Origin: Acanthopleura granulata
Taxonomy: Eukaryota; Mollusca; Polyplacophora; Chitonida; Chitonidae
DNA length: 64,000 nucleotides
Reading direction: 5' to 3'
NCBI GenBank assembly: GCA_016165875.1
Contig: JABBOT010000005.1
Coordinates: 19,785,136-19,849,135, forward strand
Part shown: positions 25,401 through 35,255 of the stretch, one piece after another
How the letters are laid out: every line of letters starts with the position of its first letter
Numbering within the stretch: the first letter of the stretch is position 1
The notes under the pieces: generated by a model
Databases searched by the model: none
The model's input: only the letters and a program-made list of their open reading frames with translations
Told to the model about the DNA's origin: nothing
Made by a program: the position numbers and the translations under genes

Positions 25401-28400
25401 AAAACATGTATCACAACACAATATAAAACGGATGCCTCCATCCAGGACTTTTTCTGTATTCGACTGTTGTTTTACGCCATATTCAAGAGCACTTCACTAA
25501 CGCAATGGCAGCATGTGTGTTGGTTTCACAAAGCATATCTTTACACAACAGGTATATTAAGTTGTACAGTACCTGCCGTCCATCTAACTGATGCGGCCCA
25601 GATGACAACACTGTTTCCACACAAGCAGGGTCTTTATACGTCACAAAACCAAATCCCCGGGATTTTCCCGTCTGAAGGTTTTTCATCACAATACAATCAA
25701 TGACCTCCCCATATCTGCCGAAGTATTCACTAAGGCTGTCTGGAAATAAGTAAATAAGGAAAACCTTTGCTAAAATAAGTGAAAAACTTCATGTAGTCAA
25801 TATATACAGTGATACAGAACAGTGATCCTGAAATACAATGGAAGTTCACAACAAAATGTCCCAGTGTGAGATTTCAAATCAAATCACAGAACAAAATACT
25901 CATCCTGTGTAATGGTAAATGGATTGTCAGTGCACCAATTACATGAAATGCACCCATTCCAAATACTGTGCCGAACTCAAGGATAGCAAACCAAAATCTA
26001 AATAACAATATTTTGCAAATGTAACCTTTCCACCTAGAAATATTAATACATGCTAAGTAACATAAGCAAGACTAATTTAGACATAATTTCACCTCAGATT
26101 TGATCCTCAAGGTAAGCAAAGGCCATCCATTAGGTATATCAAGCAGGGTACAATTGCATAATTTAAACCATCCACTCACCTTTAGTGGTGTCCCAGCTTA
26201 AGCCCCCAACAAAAAGTTTTCTGAAAGAAATTGAAATGATACATGTGAATTAACAAAACAGTGACAAGCAGAATAAAACCTCAGTCACTGTGCAGCCACG
26301 TCACACTAAGTTGCAAACATGGACAGCCACAGCCAAATGGACTTGTTTCCTGAAGTGTGATGCAGGCTGTTGTCCTGCTTCATCAAGATGGTGAGAGTAA
26401 ATAATGCATGCACACCATGGCCACTTGCATGACAGTCATTTGCTCAAAGCTCACCGAGACACTCCTAGCCCAGCACTGCTCCTACGCCTTCACTCCAGGA
26501 CGGAAATTTAACCAGCCTGGACAGCTGTAACCTGTCCTTATGTTTCCCTAAGTCATCTAAAGTCTAGAGTTTTAAGAGTAATTCAGCTTTACCTTATGAG
26601 TCAAGCAAATCAACCAACGTCCATCATGTCCCCGCAAGCTGCGCACTTTGAGTTTCAAAAGCACTTCCAACAAGACTTTGTTGAGAACTTCTTTCGTTTT
26701 TTGGCTTCTTTTGCCTTCAACTATAAGGGTACTGTACATACTATTTGGATTTCATTGTCAATAGTTTATCTCTCAAACTGCCTGCTCATACGTTAGCTGA
26801 GGTTAGAATATGAATCATTGGGTGACGGTTTGACTTCTTGCTTCACAAGTTTGAATGGCTACTTATTGTTACAAGAGTATTTGCCGGAACAGCTTTTGGC
26901 ATCGATACCTCTTGGATGACCAGGGATGACTTTGTGTAAAGTTTGTGAAATTTTCCTGCCAGACCAGACATGAATTTAATACCTGCTCCAATCCACGAAG
27001 CAGTACAGTTCGATTACAGCCACATCTACACTAGAGAAAGTGCAAGCATATGGTAGGGACAGGCACATGTTAGCACTAGGCCACGGTCTAAGGGTGCCTT
27101 GTATTTATTGATACGCGAGGACAGCTGGCCACCCTTAGCTCAAAGGCCATGTATACCCTATTTTAGGTATAATGCTGGTAAGGAGATATCAACATGTTCA
27201 ATTCTGCTGCATGGGTGTTAGATTCTTCCCGAATACACATAAACCACCTTAATTCGAAAGCTCTCGCATATTTTGCCTCAATCGCTACTTAGCATTACCT
27301 CACCATTCTCCAGTAAATCTTATCTGAAGTCGAACATACGGTCAGCCGGCACATGCTGCAATGCTTTCTAAATCTGTGAATGACACGCGCATGCATAGCA
27401 GCGATTGACCTATCCATGACATATGTTGAAATTTACATCCACACTAAACACATCTACGCACATGTGCAGGGAGCAACAACACGATTCTTTAGGTCAAGCT
27501 GACCAAAACGCATGAGAGCGTAAGTCACTAATGTGAATTATCTGGGAATTACTGGTCGTAAAGGTAGCACAATGTGAAAAAATTGGCAGAAGACGGATTT
27601 TTGTAGTGTTGAGTTTTCACCGCGCTAAGCTACTTTTAAACACTTCAATTTTGACCTCCACAGTTCCTTGCCTGTGATCTATACCTAACCCCATATAAAA
27701 AGATCACAACCGAGATCTTTGGCTAACGCAGACAGTAAAAATAGATCTCTTGAGTCTGTGTCTTTCATGTCCAGAGACTTTTCCAATAACAACTACAATG
27801 GCCTAATTCTTTGTCAGATATAAAATTAACTGAACACATTCATAAGCACCGAGAATTCAGCGACACTAAGCCACCATACGGTGAAAAGTCGTGAGTCTTT
27901 CGGACTGAACTTCACTAAATTAGCACTCTTTCGGGGTTGGATAAAACAGTCATGTTTATTTTATTTGCTTGGTACATTCAAAATGTGAGAAAGGAATGCA
28001 GACCTTTAAAACTGCTTGATATTCCGTTTTGCTTGGGTTTAACGGTTTTATCACAGCTCTTTCTACGTTTAACTTCCTCCTGTAGGCCCTAAAATCGCCG
28101 ACGCTAACACGCCATTTTATGTTCAGACTACAGCATCTGCATGCAAACCTCGGTTTAGACTGTATGCATGTGAAGAACAAAACTGAGTAAAACATATCAA
28201 TATACATACACAAATGATATTTCTATCCAATAAATAATGAAAGTAAGATAAATTTATGCACAAAATGGTCAAATTTTGAGACAGCACATGGTCGCAGTCG
28301 CGATTGGCTGCACTGCAGTGACCATGTCTCGCATTCGTTATACAAATTGTGTCCATTTATCGACTCATGGTTAGATAACGCATACAAACCCTTGTTCGTT

Positions 28401-28412
28401 TCCTTTAGACAT
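10261..28412 (-). CDS. DAZAP1: DAZAP1-like RNA-binding protein (hnRNP family), complete, 14 coding exons
   Basis: This is a nuclear/cytoplasmic RNA-binding protein; vertebrate DAZAP1 acts in splicing, mRNA export and translation. Exons on the minus strand, 5' to 3': 28412-28390, 26220-26180, 25739-25573, 25390-25322, 25081-24956, 24372-24324, 21677-21595, 20458-20218, 19169-19125, 16852-16616, 14196-14050, 11875-11783, 11114-11016, 10424-10261. All phases agree, giving 527 residues. RRM1 spans about residues 9-85 (RNP2 LFVGGL, RNP1 RGFGFVTY) and RRM2 about 118-190 (RNP2 IFVGGL, RNP1 RGFGFLTF), followed by VECKRAEPRD. The tail from about 195 is Gly/Gln/Asn/Pro/Tyr-rich, prion-like, and ends HPYRRT. 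RRM sequence, the motif after RRM2 and the HPYRR end fit DAZAP1 better than hnRNP A/B, Musashi or TARDBP. The family is certain; orthology is very likely. Confidence 0.9.
10640..10800 (-). repeat. Relic of a tRNA-headed SINE in the last DAZAP1-like intron
   Basis: Read on the minus strand, a B-box-like CGCTGGTTCAAATCCAGCTG follows an A-box-like region near 10765-10795. The body differs from the main SINE family of the window. Confidence 0.5.
11016..11114 (-). CDS. DAZAP1: DAZAP1-like coding exon 13
   Basis: 99 nt, phase 1 at both ends; the donor GTGAG occupies 11011-11015. It encodes a Gln/Asn/Tyr/Gly segment with repeated GYNQ. Skipping it would keep the reading frame. Confidence 0.88.
11783..11875 (-). 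CDS. DAZAP1: DAZAP1-like coding exon 12
   Basis: 93 nt, phase 1-1, with donor GTAAG. It encodes a low-complexity stretch ending TGYNYGNQYG. Confidence 0.88.
11876..14049 (-). other. DAZAP1-like intron 11
   Basis: A 2.2-kb intron. It contains a three-copy tandem repeat at 12187-12265 and otherwise AT-rich sequence without recognised genes. A possible mini-exon near 12983-13004 was considered and rejected. Confidence 0.6.
12187..12265 (+). repeat. Three-copy tandem repeat of about 24-28 bp
   Basis: The unit AGACTGACATTCGATCATCA followed by GAAC repeats from 12187, 12215 and 12239 with small spacer differences. It is intronic. Confidence 0.8.
14050..14196 (-). CDS. DAZAP1: DAZAP1-like coding exon 11
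   Basis: 147 nt, phase 1-1, donor GTAATG. It encodes a Pro/Gly/Tyr/Ser-rich segment (for example SGPGYGQSYGPPQSQPHSS) and is the most proline-rich piece of the tail. Confidence 0.88.
14197..16615 (-). other. DAZAP1-like intron 10
   Basis: A 2.4-kb intron. It holds a fragment of the 'gggtggaggaaac' repeat (about 15310-15440) and, beside it, a SINE copy (15452-15696). No exon was recognised. Confidence 0.6.
15452..15696 (-). repeat. SINE copy (main family) with a shortened head
   Basis: It has the same order as the 5128-5388 copy, reading tail to head on the plus strand: TTTA units, CTGAAGAATTTTTCACTTATA, core, and the tRNA head ending AGCCACGGAAGCCTCC. A piece between the core and the head and part of the head are deleted. 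Confidence 0.85.
16616..16852 (-). CDS. DAZAP1: DAZAP1-like coding exon 10
   Basis: 237 nt, phase 1-1, donor GTAAG at 16611-16615. It encodes a Gln/Pro/Gly-rich segment with QPQQTPQAQSPPQ and PPQQQPQGGPAQQ, the most Gln-rich piece of the tail. Confidence 0.9.
16853..19124 (-). other. DAZAP1-like intron 9
   Basis: A 2.3-kb AT-rich intron; nothing beyond simple sequence was recognised. Confidence 0.5.
19125..19169 (-). CDS. DAZAP1: DAZAP1-like coding exon 9 (45-nt mini-exon)
   Basis: The acceptor is TTAATTTCAG and the donor GTATGC. The exon is 45 nt, phase 1-1, encoding GGWMQNSMPQGPSHM plus a split Gly codon. Matching phase and composition with its neighbours make it credible although it is short. 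It is a natural candidate for optional inclusion. Confidence 0.8.
20218..20458 (-). CDS. DAZAP1: DAZAP1-like coding exon 8: end of RRM2 and start of Gly-rich tail
   Basis: It starts in phase 0 with VECKRAEPRD, the strand and basic segment after RRM2 shared by DAZAP1 and hnRNP A/B proteins. Gly/Gln/Phe/Pro-rich sequence follows (for example QGGFNQFQGGYQQGGWGQQ). 241 nt, ends in phase 1. Confidence 0.92.
21595..21677 (-). CDS. DAZAP1: DAZAP1-like coding exon 7: RRM2 RNP1
   Basis: 83 nt encoding the second half of RNP1 (GFGFLTF) and the following helix, ending SNKQ before the donor GTGGAG. Phase 1 in, phase 0 out. Confidence 0.9.
21678..24323 (-). other. DAZAP1-like intron 6
   Basis: A 2.6-kb intron inside RRM2, AT-rich throughout. 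Open frames near 22238-22755 and 23362-23559 have no coding character that I can defend. Confidence 0.5.
24324..24372 (-). CDS. DAZAP1: DAZAP1-like coding exon 6
   Basis: 49 nt encoding VTEVVIMYDQQRKRSR plus the first base of the RNP1 glycine. It is the beta-2/beta-3 link of RRM2. Phase 0 in, phase 1 out, donor GTAAG. Confidence 0.9.
24956..25081 (-). CDS. DAZAP1: DAZAP1-like coding exon 5: poly-Gly linker and start of RRM2
   Basis: 126 nt, phase 0-0. It opens with eight Gly codons (GGT then seven GGC) directly after the splice acceptor, then MRGGGDKSRK and RNP2 IFVGGL. With the last Gly of the previous exon the run is nine glycines. Confidence 0.92.
25322..25390 (-). CDS. DAZAP1: DAZAP1-like coding exon 4: inter-RRM linker
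   Basis: 69 nt, phase 0-0, starting VDPKACNPK. The DPK motif after RRM1 is typical of the DAZAP1/Musashi/hnRNP A group. The donor is GTATGT. Confidence 0.9.
25455..25512 (-). repeat. SINE tail fragment
   Basis: A short piece of the main SINE family (GTTTTACGCCATATTCAAGA and the following CACTTCACT) lies in the intron between exons 3 and 4. Core and head are absent. Confidence 0.6.
25573..25739 (-). CDS. DAZAP1: DAZAP1-like coding exon 3: most of RRM1
   Basis: 167 nt encoding residues 22-77: helix 1, beta 2, RNP1 (RGFGFVTY) and the second helix, ending LDGRQ before GTACTG. Phase 1 in, phase 0 out. Confidence 0.92.
26180..26220 (-). CDS. DAZAP1: DAZAP1-like coding exon 2: RRM1 RNP2
   Basis: A 41-nt exon encoding KLFVGGLSWDTTK, the first strand of RRM1. 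It enters in phase 2 and leaves in phase 1, with donor GTGAG. Confidence 0.9.
26221..28389 (-). other. DAZAP1-like intron 1
   Basis: A 2.2-kb intron between the start-codon exon and the first RRM exon. Short open frames exist (26596-26796 plus, 27956-28213 minus) but none resembles a protein family. Confidence 0.5.
28390..28412 (-). CDS. DAZAP1: DAZAP1-like coding exon 1 (start codon)
   Basis: The leader ...CCAGCAACA is followed by ATG and encodes MSKGNEQ plus GG of a split Gly codon. It fits the phase-2 start of exon 2 and gives MSKGNEQGKLFVGG, like the short acidic/polar N-terminus ending GK of DAZAP1. The donor is GTTTGT, an unusual one, so this exon is less certain than the rest. Confidence 0.6.
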
Positions 28413-29569
28413 TGTTGCTGGATAGAATTTGCAGAGTGTATCAACAAGAAGGAGGCTGCAACACGCTTAAACTCTGTAAAATCCGAATAGCTATCACTAC
28501 GAAATCCTCAAATGGCTGCCTTTTGTGGGGGACGTGAAGAACTCTTCACGATTCGGCGGGTGTCCAGGTGGACTTGTGTAAGGTACGATGAATGGCGAAA
28601 TTGCACACAATGCCGCATAACGGAGAGTGTTTGGCTATTTGATTGGACTGATTATTTGCTTGCATTGTATTGATTGGCCAGTATTCTTCCATAAGATAAC
28701 CAATGAAATATCTTTCACTTTCGGCTGTGCGTTATTTTATTCGCTGGTGCGCGTCTCCGCCTTCATTAAATTAAGACGCTAAGTATACCCGTACGTTTCA
28801 CTCCACGCTGATATCGTCGAAGTGACAGTCTTGTTAAAATGGAGATGTGTTGTCTGGTTCTGATTGCTTGTCGTTATCTTTTCATTTTATTTCAAAATTT
28901 ATTATTTCTTTCTCGTTAATGTTAACCCTTGATATTCAAAGAAAACCAGGTAATGTGGTGTGATTGTAGAGTTATTATCCAAGATTTAAACCCTGTATTC
29001 TGGTTTTAGGTACAATATTCAACGCAGCACATGCACATTCGTCACCTCTAGCATAGTGAATGGGGCCTTCTTTTTATTTCTGTTTTGATCCCGCACCTCC
29101 ACCTCATACCATCTCACACACCCGCCCCACCACTTCTCACCCTTAATTGCAGTGCCAGTATAAGTATTCGACAAGGGCTCAACACAGTTATCTCTATATT
29201 TCAACTGCCATTAATTATTTAAAGACTAATATTGACCTATATCATAAAATTTATCTTCTACACTTTTTGATACTCTCTAATAAGTAATGTGTAAGAGTGG
29301 AAGACATTACTGTGCTAAAAATGCACATCCACATAATTTTTGTGAACCAGCTGTACACAGTTTGTGTAAATCATCCATTATGACGTGAGCATCAGCGACA
29401 CACAATTCTGTACCACTGATACACATGCGTTGCGGATGTGTACATTTGTACACAGTTCTTTCATAGAGTATACCTGTACAATAGCTTCTAGATTATACCA
29501 ATCACCAACTGTCCCCAGTCGGCTTTAAACGCGTCTCTTGCAACGCTTAAGTAGCTGAGTTCGGTACGT

Positions 29570-29642
29570 ATGCTGACCGCCGTTGTATAAGTGAAATATC
29601 CTTGAGTACGGCGTAAAACATCAATCAAACACACAAATAAAT
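29570..29642 (+). repeat. SINE 3' fragment
   Basis: It matches the distal part of the main family: CCGCCGTTGTATAAGTGAAA, CTTGAGTACGGCG, then a (CA)AATAAAT tail. The tRNA head and most of the core are missing. Confidence 0.8.
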
Positions 29643-30929
29643 CTTCTTTTCTTCACCAATGTTAGACTACCACGGTCCTCACCGACTGACCACGTAACTG
29701 TGCACACCTGACATGCATATGCTATCGGCTTCTGTCTAAACATACCCGCACATAATATATACATGCATGTGTCAAAACCGGTACTGAAGTGATACACAGC
29801 TGGTCATTTCTCATACTTTTTCGCTGTTCAGTCTCAGACTTCAATTAACACGTGCCGCAGCTGATATAATTGCAGTGCTAAATGTATAATAGCCTACATA
29901 ATCCAGAAATCCACCACACGTCTGGATGCAAGCTTTGCCGCGTGAATTAAACCATGCAACTGGTTAGGTATTGATGCGCTGCGCCACTAATCATTTCCGC
30001 TGCAGGTAGCTGAATATATAGGCAGGCCTACAGTTTGAAAGTTCTATGCTCGGCCTGTCATCGCAGTGCCATAATAAAATGGCTAATGAATGAATGAATG
30101 ATTATGGCTTAGCTCCACATCGGCAATATCTCAGCCATATCGTGGCGAGATAAAATGATTAACTGGTGTCCGTGTTCAGGTTTGATGTGGGTATTGTATA
30201 GGGTAGTGTAAACTGTTATATGAAATGCCATGTATACATATGTATATATTGTATAAAGGTTTTGAATAACCAGTCGATCAACATCATCAACTGCATGAAA
30301 CAATTATCAATGAATTACCCAGCTCTTGTGTTCATCAAATAACACTGGGTGAGAATATTTTATAGTGAAAGACAGTCCATGACTGAGGCACCGTTCATTA
30401 AAAAGATTACAAAAATGTCTCTTGAATGCAAAAACCTATTTGAATTTGTATGAATTCTTTGCTGAAATATTTTGCTGTCGACTGGGGATCTGAAAGCCCC
30501 ACGCTTTTAAGCTTATAAGAGACTGACCAATCAGAGAACTCGGAGACATCAGCTGTTTATAAAAAGCTGCGACATAAATGTTTTGAGTTGACCCTCAATG
30601 TAACATGTAATGGCACAGGGACGGGGCACTGCTTTAATGTTATATATTTTAATTATAGCAAGTACCCGGGTGAACAACAGTTCACTTCCAGACTATTACG
30701 TTATGGCGGAAGTAAGCTTCTTGATAATTTCATGTTATAGATTTACATATAGACATAAGTTTCCACCACAAACCTGACAGCTTACTACAGTATCAGGTGA
30801 CAAGAGTGTTACGCGCTTGGAACAATAAGCCGAATCGGCATTGGAGCCGTCTCGCGAGATTAAAGCTGTTTGGGCAAAACGTGAGAGGGTGCTCTCGCAA
30901 ACTAAGGCAAAATAACGCTAAAAAGACGT

Positions 30930-30989
30930 GATTTCCGGTAGTCGCTATATCTTCGAGTGTTACTCTTGTTGCAGCGACTACCGGAAATC
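30930..30989. repeat. 17-bp perfect inverted repeat with 26-nt loop
   Basis: GATTTCCGGTAGTCGCT at 30930-30946 is the exact reverse complement of 30973-30989. It lies just left of the 31033-31332 open frame and may be the end of a miniature inverted-repeat element. Confidence 0.9.
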
Positions 30990-31032
30990 ATAATTAATTT
31001 TATAATTAGTTAATAAATATTATTTTGAACCC

Positions 31033-31332
31033 ATGTGTATGAAAACTCTGAAAAAATTTTTTTCCACCTTCATGCTTAGAAAGTGGAATAAGAAACTTTC
31101 AGACCCACATCTTTTCGAAATGGTTTCTAAACCTTTAGAAATAATGCTCGATCCCGATACTGGCGAACAACAAGTGATTTCGACTGATCCACCGAACGTA
31201 TATCAACACACCAGGCCTACTGTCAAGATCTTATTGCTACCTAAAATCAAGGATCACGAGACTGTTTTAGACTTGGTCAAACTTAGTGTTAATTATAACA
31301 CAGCCTACTGTTCTAAATCGGTAACATATTGA
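31033..31332 (+). CDS. Unidentified 99-codon open frame
   Basis: ATG at 31033 and TGA at 31330-31332. The product is basic at the N-terminus (MCMKTLKKFFSTFMLRKW), then has a soluble-looking stretch (LDPDTGEQQVISTDPPN) and a hydrophobic/charged end (VKILLLPKIKDHETVLDLVK). Amino-acid composition looks more protein-like than other open frames in the intergenic DNA. No signal peptide, membrane helix or known motif was recognised, and no splice partner was found. It may be a small gene, a retained fragment of a mobile element next to the inverted repeat at 30930-30989, or chance. Confidence 0.25.
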   Translation: MCMKTLKKFFSTFMLRKWNKKLSDPHLFEMVSKPLEIMLDPDTGEQQVISTDPPNVYQHTRPTVKILLLPKIKDHETVLDLVKLSVNYNTAYCSKSVTY

Positions 31333-34300
31333 AGTAGTTTTCATTTTAATATTTAGAGTTGTCTTAGACTTTCATGTCAAAATTAAAAATTTGCATTTAT
31401 GTTTAAACCTAAATAATGATACATGTTAAGGCTAAGTCTGACAAGTGTAAGAGGGCTTTTTGATCCTGGCGCCTGGAACACAAAGTATCAGTCGTTTGCC
31501 TCAACGTAAAATTGCGTACATCTTGAAGCGATTGATAACTGGACTAACTCTGTCTGGCTAAAATGAATGCTGGGCGCTGCTGAATCTCAAAAGATCTGGT
31601 GCCCGAGACTGGGCTTTCCGCCCATGAATCCAAGGGTTATACCGTACAATGTCCGCTTTCCAGACCAATAATACACAGACTCAGACAGAACGCGTCAACA
31701 GAGCAATATCTACAAAGTTTTATTTATCATATACAAATGAGCACCCGTGATGGGACAGCAAACAAAAATCCTGATGGGTCAGCAGGTAAAGATTGGGGAA
31801 ACTGTAACCCCAGGTCTCCTTCACAGTCGTATAAGAGAATCCTAAATGGCAGGGTATGAGCGTATACCACACGCAGAGGGATACGAAAACACCAGCTTTC
31901 AAACACGTCTATACATGCTATATACCGTGTTGCCTGATATCAACATAAATACAGGAAATGTCTGATTCCAGTTGGCCTATGTATGTATAAAATTATACAG
32001 AATACCCTATTATATATACGTCAGTACGTTCAGCTTTGGGAATACACACAGGGCTGTTGGCTTCAAAACGACTTGTAAAGTATATGTTTTACTCACGATG
32101 TTATATTCTGGGGTATATTTCCTGGAGATTATTAATTAACATCACACAACATCTATGCGTAATACACCTTAAAGCTTACTTCAGATGAAGAGCAGGATAC
32201 AGACAATAAAACCAGATTCGGAAATAACATGGTAAGTTTTCTGTAGAGAAGCATATTGTTTTAGGACAAGTTAACAGCAATGAGCCAATGGACATCTTTG
32301 TTACACTGCTCTTGTTCTGTAGATTAGCTTTTTACTGTTTAATGTTCCACATGAAAGAAAAAAACAAAAACAAAAAAAAAAAAAACAAGCCACAAACGGA
32401 GAAGAGTTGGCCTGTCCAAAAAGTGTTCGACTTTCAAATAAATTATTCACATATTGTCGAACCCCACAATTATGTGGTCACCCCAAAACGAAGACACAAT
32501 TAAAGACGAAGTTATGGTTGTTACTTGTGTGATAACAACATTAACCTATGAAAAGGGCTCTTTGTGTGTGCGTGTATGTGTGTACGTGCTTGTTTGTTTT
32601 TTTTTAAATCTTTTGTTATTTTAGCATGGTCCCTTCACTGTACAGACATTGACGAAATAGTCACACACTGCCTAATATCACAAGGTATGCATTGAGCTGT
32701 AGAGTTCACTTCCCAAGATCGTTTCCTAGTAAATACAAAAATTCCAAAAAATTAAAATCATATTCAGCGCAACTTACTGAAAAGAATTATTTACTCCATT
32801 ATTTATTTATTTATTTATTCATTTTTGCTGCACCAGGGTCATCCTCAGAACGTCTTTAGACCCATAATAATGGCATGTCTCAATACAAGATTTCTCTCTT
32901 GCTCATTACAAGTTCAAATCCAAATCAACGATTTTGTTTTAATTACTACATCTTCACACAATGACTCAATCATTCTTTTGAAAACCAATTCAACATTTCA
33001 AGTTCAAAAACTAGCAGAGTAAAATGTGCCATCTTAAAAACAGAAAGCAATAAAAGTTGATCTTCGTGAAAATAGCCTTGGTGTTGTCGTTGAGATGTGA
33101 AAACGCAAAACTTGACTTATCATGCTGCTATTAAAATGGACAGGAGTATAATGACAAAACTTCTGATTCCGCAGAAAATTACAAAAATATACATGGTAAA
33201 AAAACATCACTCGCAGAGCTGTTTGCTTTTTCTTCTTTGAAATTTCATGGTATTTAATGTTTTCTTAATGATTTACTTTCTCCAATTAATTTTTCCAAGT
33301 AAATTCTTGATTGATATAATTCACCACAGAATGACTTACAATAATGAAGAGCTACAACAAGAAAACGATGATACAGTAATGACTTCTTCAAGGCTGGAAT
33401 AAAGTCTCATTTCTGAATGTTGAATTGAAAAATAATAATGAAATTACAAAAAGAGTGGACAAACTCTAATCTATTTTACAAAAGTTTGAGAAGTAACTTT
33501 TACATGTTTGATACAAAGTTTTTAAACATTCCTTTTCATTGCAAGTGGCTGCAACATGCAGGGAAACATTTTATTTTAAAAAAAGGTGTAAAAAAAAAAA
33601 TACTGATATTCATGACATACCTAATTTCTATTTAATGTGGTCCTTTTTTCCCCCCAACCCAAACAAGCAAGAAACATTGCTATTATTCTTTTTATTCTGT
33701 ACAAAGACAGGATCGGCATTTCCTTAATATCACTGAATATATTTATTTATTGGTATTTCAGGATTTACTCAAAAACAGGTAACTCATTCGAAAGCGGCCA
33801 GTTCTATGGCGAGAGGAAACCCGACAGGGAGGGATCACTCTATATGAAGAATTCATCCCACATGTTGTAAGGCTATAATGACCACCGTATAATTTGCTAT
33901 CTCGTTTGACAGAACTGTTGGAAATTGGAGGTGATACAATCCTACCCACTGACACAGGTGATACTGCACCCATTCCACTGTGAAGGCAAGTAGCAGAATC
34001 TGGACTGTCGCTGAATTATCTTAAATTACTTCATTTGCTGTGCCATTCCCAATGGGGAGTCCAAGTGCAACAGTAATAAATGCAGGGCTACAGCTTTTGG
34101 AAAAAAGACCCTGTGATATCATTGGATAAATACATAAACAAGCAAATAAACATATCATATCAACAGCTACATACAAAACAAACTCTTAGGGGTGGGATTT
34201 CATGTGATGAATTAAACTGGCAAATGATAAAAAAAAAGTGCATATACTGATTATAGCTCTACCCAAAAACGGGAAAAACAATTTCCCTTTCTCTTTCTCC

Positions 34301-35127
34301 CTCCACCTGCCCCCACCAACCCCCACCCCTACTCAATGACCACAGGCTGATCGTGGGATGAAGTTATGCCAATATAAAAATCCGTCAAAGAAACCTTGAT
34401 ATTATGATTGTCAATGGGTAAGTTTCTCCATAAATGCCAAAACCTATGCTGGGACTTGGCAGAGACAGGAAAGAACGAAGATTTCAACAGCTACATTTGT
34501 GAAAATATATAGTACACTGACTAGTTTTTTTTTAACCCCATTCAATCAATGTGACTGCTTGGGGCGGAAAATAACTTATTTGGTACAACAAGCCCAAAGC
34601 GAAATACAGCTTCAAAATCGTGTCTTTTCCCAGGGCTAAGTCCCTTTTTCTAATGGATAGCTGAACGACTGTACCCTACATGAGCAATATTAACATGGGC
34701 ATTCTTTTTATCTGATGAACATTTACAACAAACAAATGCACACATTATGGACAAAGATGTGGTAATCTCTGAAAATACTATGTACAAAAAACACAGTCAG
34801 ACAATGGTGAAATATGTGACAAATAGACTGTGCACTGAAATACTGATGAGGGTTGTTTTGGAATCACAAAAAAAGAAAGAAAAAATAAAAACATTCCCAC
34901 TAAATAACAGAACAATAATTAAAAAAAAAAAAAAAAATTAGAAACAAGAAAAACGGAAAACCTGTTTCAACATGGTAACACAGCCGACAGTTGGTTAGAA
35001 TAGAAACTAAACTTGTTATTTTGGTTGCATGAGTTTGCCTGAAAGCAGTTATAAACTGGGTGTATACAGAGCTGAAGTGTGATGGGCCTGTGGTTATGGA
35101 GGTTCAGAATGGCCACATGTTTCTGTC
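31333..35127. other. Region downstream of CERT1, probably including its 3' UTR
   Basis: The CERT1 3' UTR should begin at 35127 and run leftwards; its poly(A) site was not fixed. Only short open frames occur. At 31427-31474 is a motif resembling 97-150. There is a T-rich/TTTA tract at 32801-32823 and C-rich sequence near 34300-34335. Confidence 0.4.
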
Positions 35128-35255
35128 TTAAAACAATATGGGAAGCTCGGCCGTCTTGTCTTTGACATATTGGGTGAAGCGCTTGACAAACTTGGGGTAT
35201 TCTCTTTTGTAGACTTGCCGTAGTACAGTGGCAGGCGCCCACCCACCAGGATTCA
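35128..35255 (-). CDS. CERT1: CERT1 exon 14: end of START domain
   Basis: It encodes NPGGWAP, the long C-terminal helix ([15 protein letters not shown]) and the ending PILF, then TAA at 35128-35130. The C-terminal helix covers the ceramide cavity in known START structures. Enters in phase 1. Confidence 0.95.

Larger units (their letters stand above)
28413..31026. other. Region upstream of the DAZAP1-like gene
   Basis: The 5' UTR and promoter of the DAZAP1-like gene should lie at about 28413-28800, where CG dinucleotides are more frequent than in the neighbourhood (for example GGCGGGTG and GGTGCGCGTC). No TATA box could be assigned. Further right are a SINE 3' fragment (29570-29642), a GAATGAATGA-type repeat with 'atggcttagctccacatcggcaa' (about 30085-30150), and an inverted repeat at 30930-30989. 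Confidence 0.45.

Noticed and set aside
27299..27306. Alternative DAZAP1-like start (Met-Val, then GTAATG donor)
   Set aside because: Phase fits, but it would give an N-terminus of only two residues; the exon at 28390-28412 gives a family-like start.
33739..33756. Poly(A) signal of CERT1
   Set aside because: TTTATT on the plus strand here is part of a repeat-tail-like TTTA tract, so it cannot be assigned to the gene.
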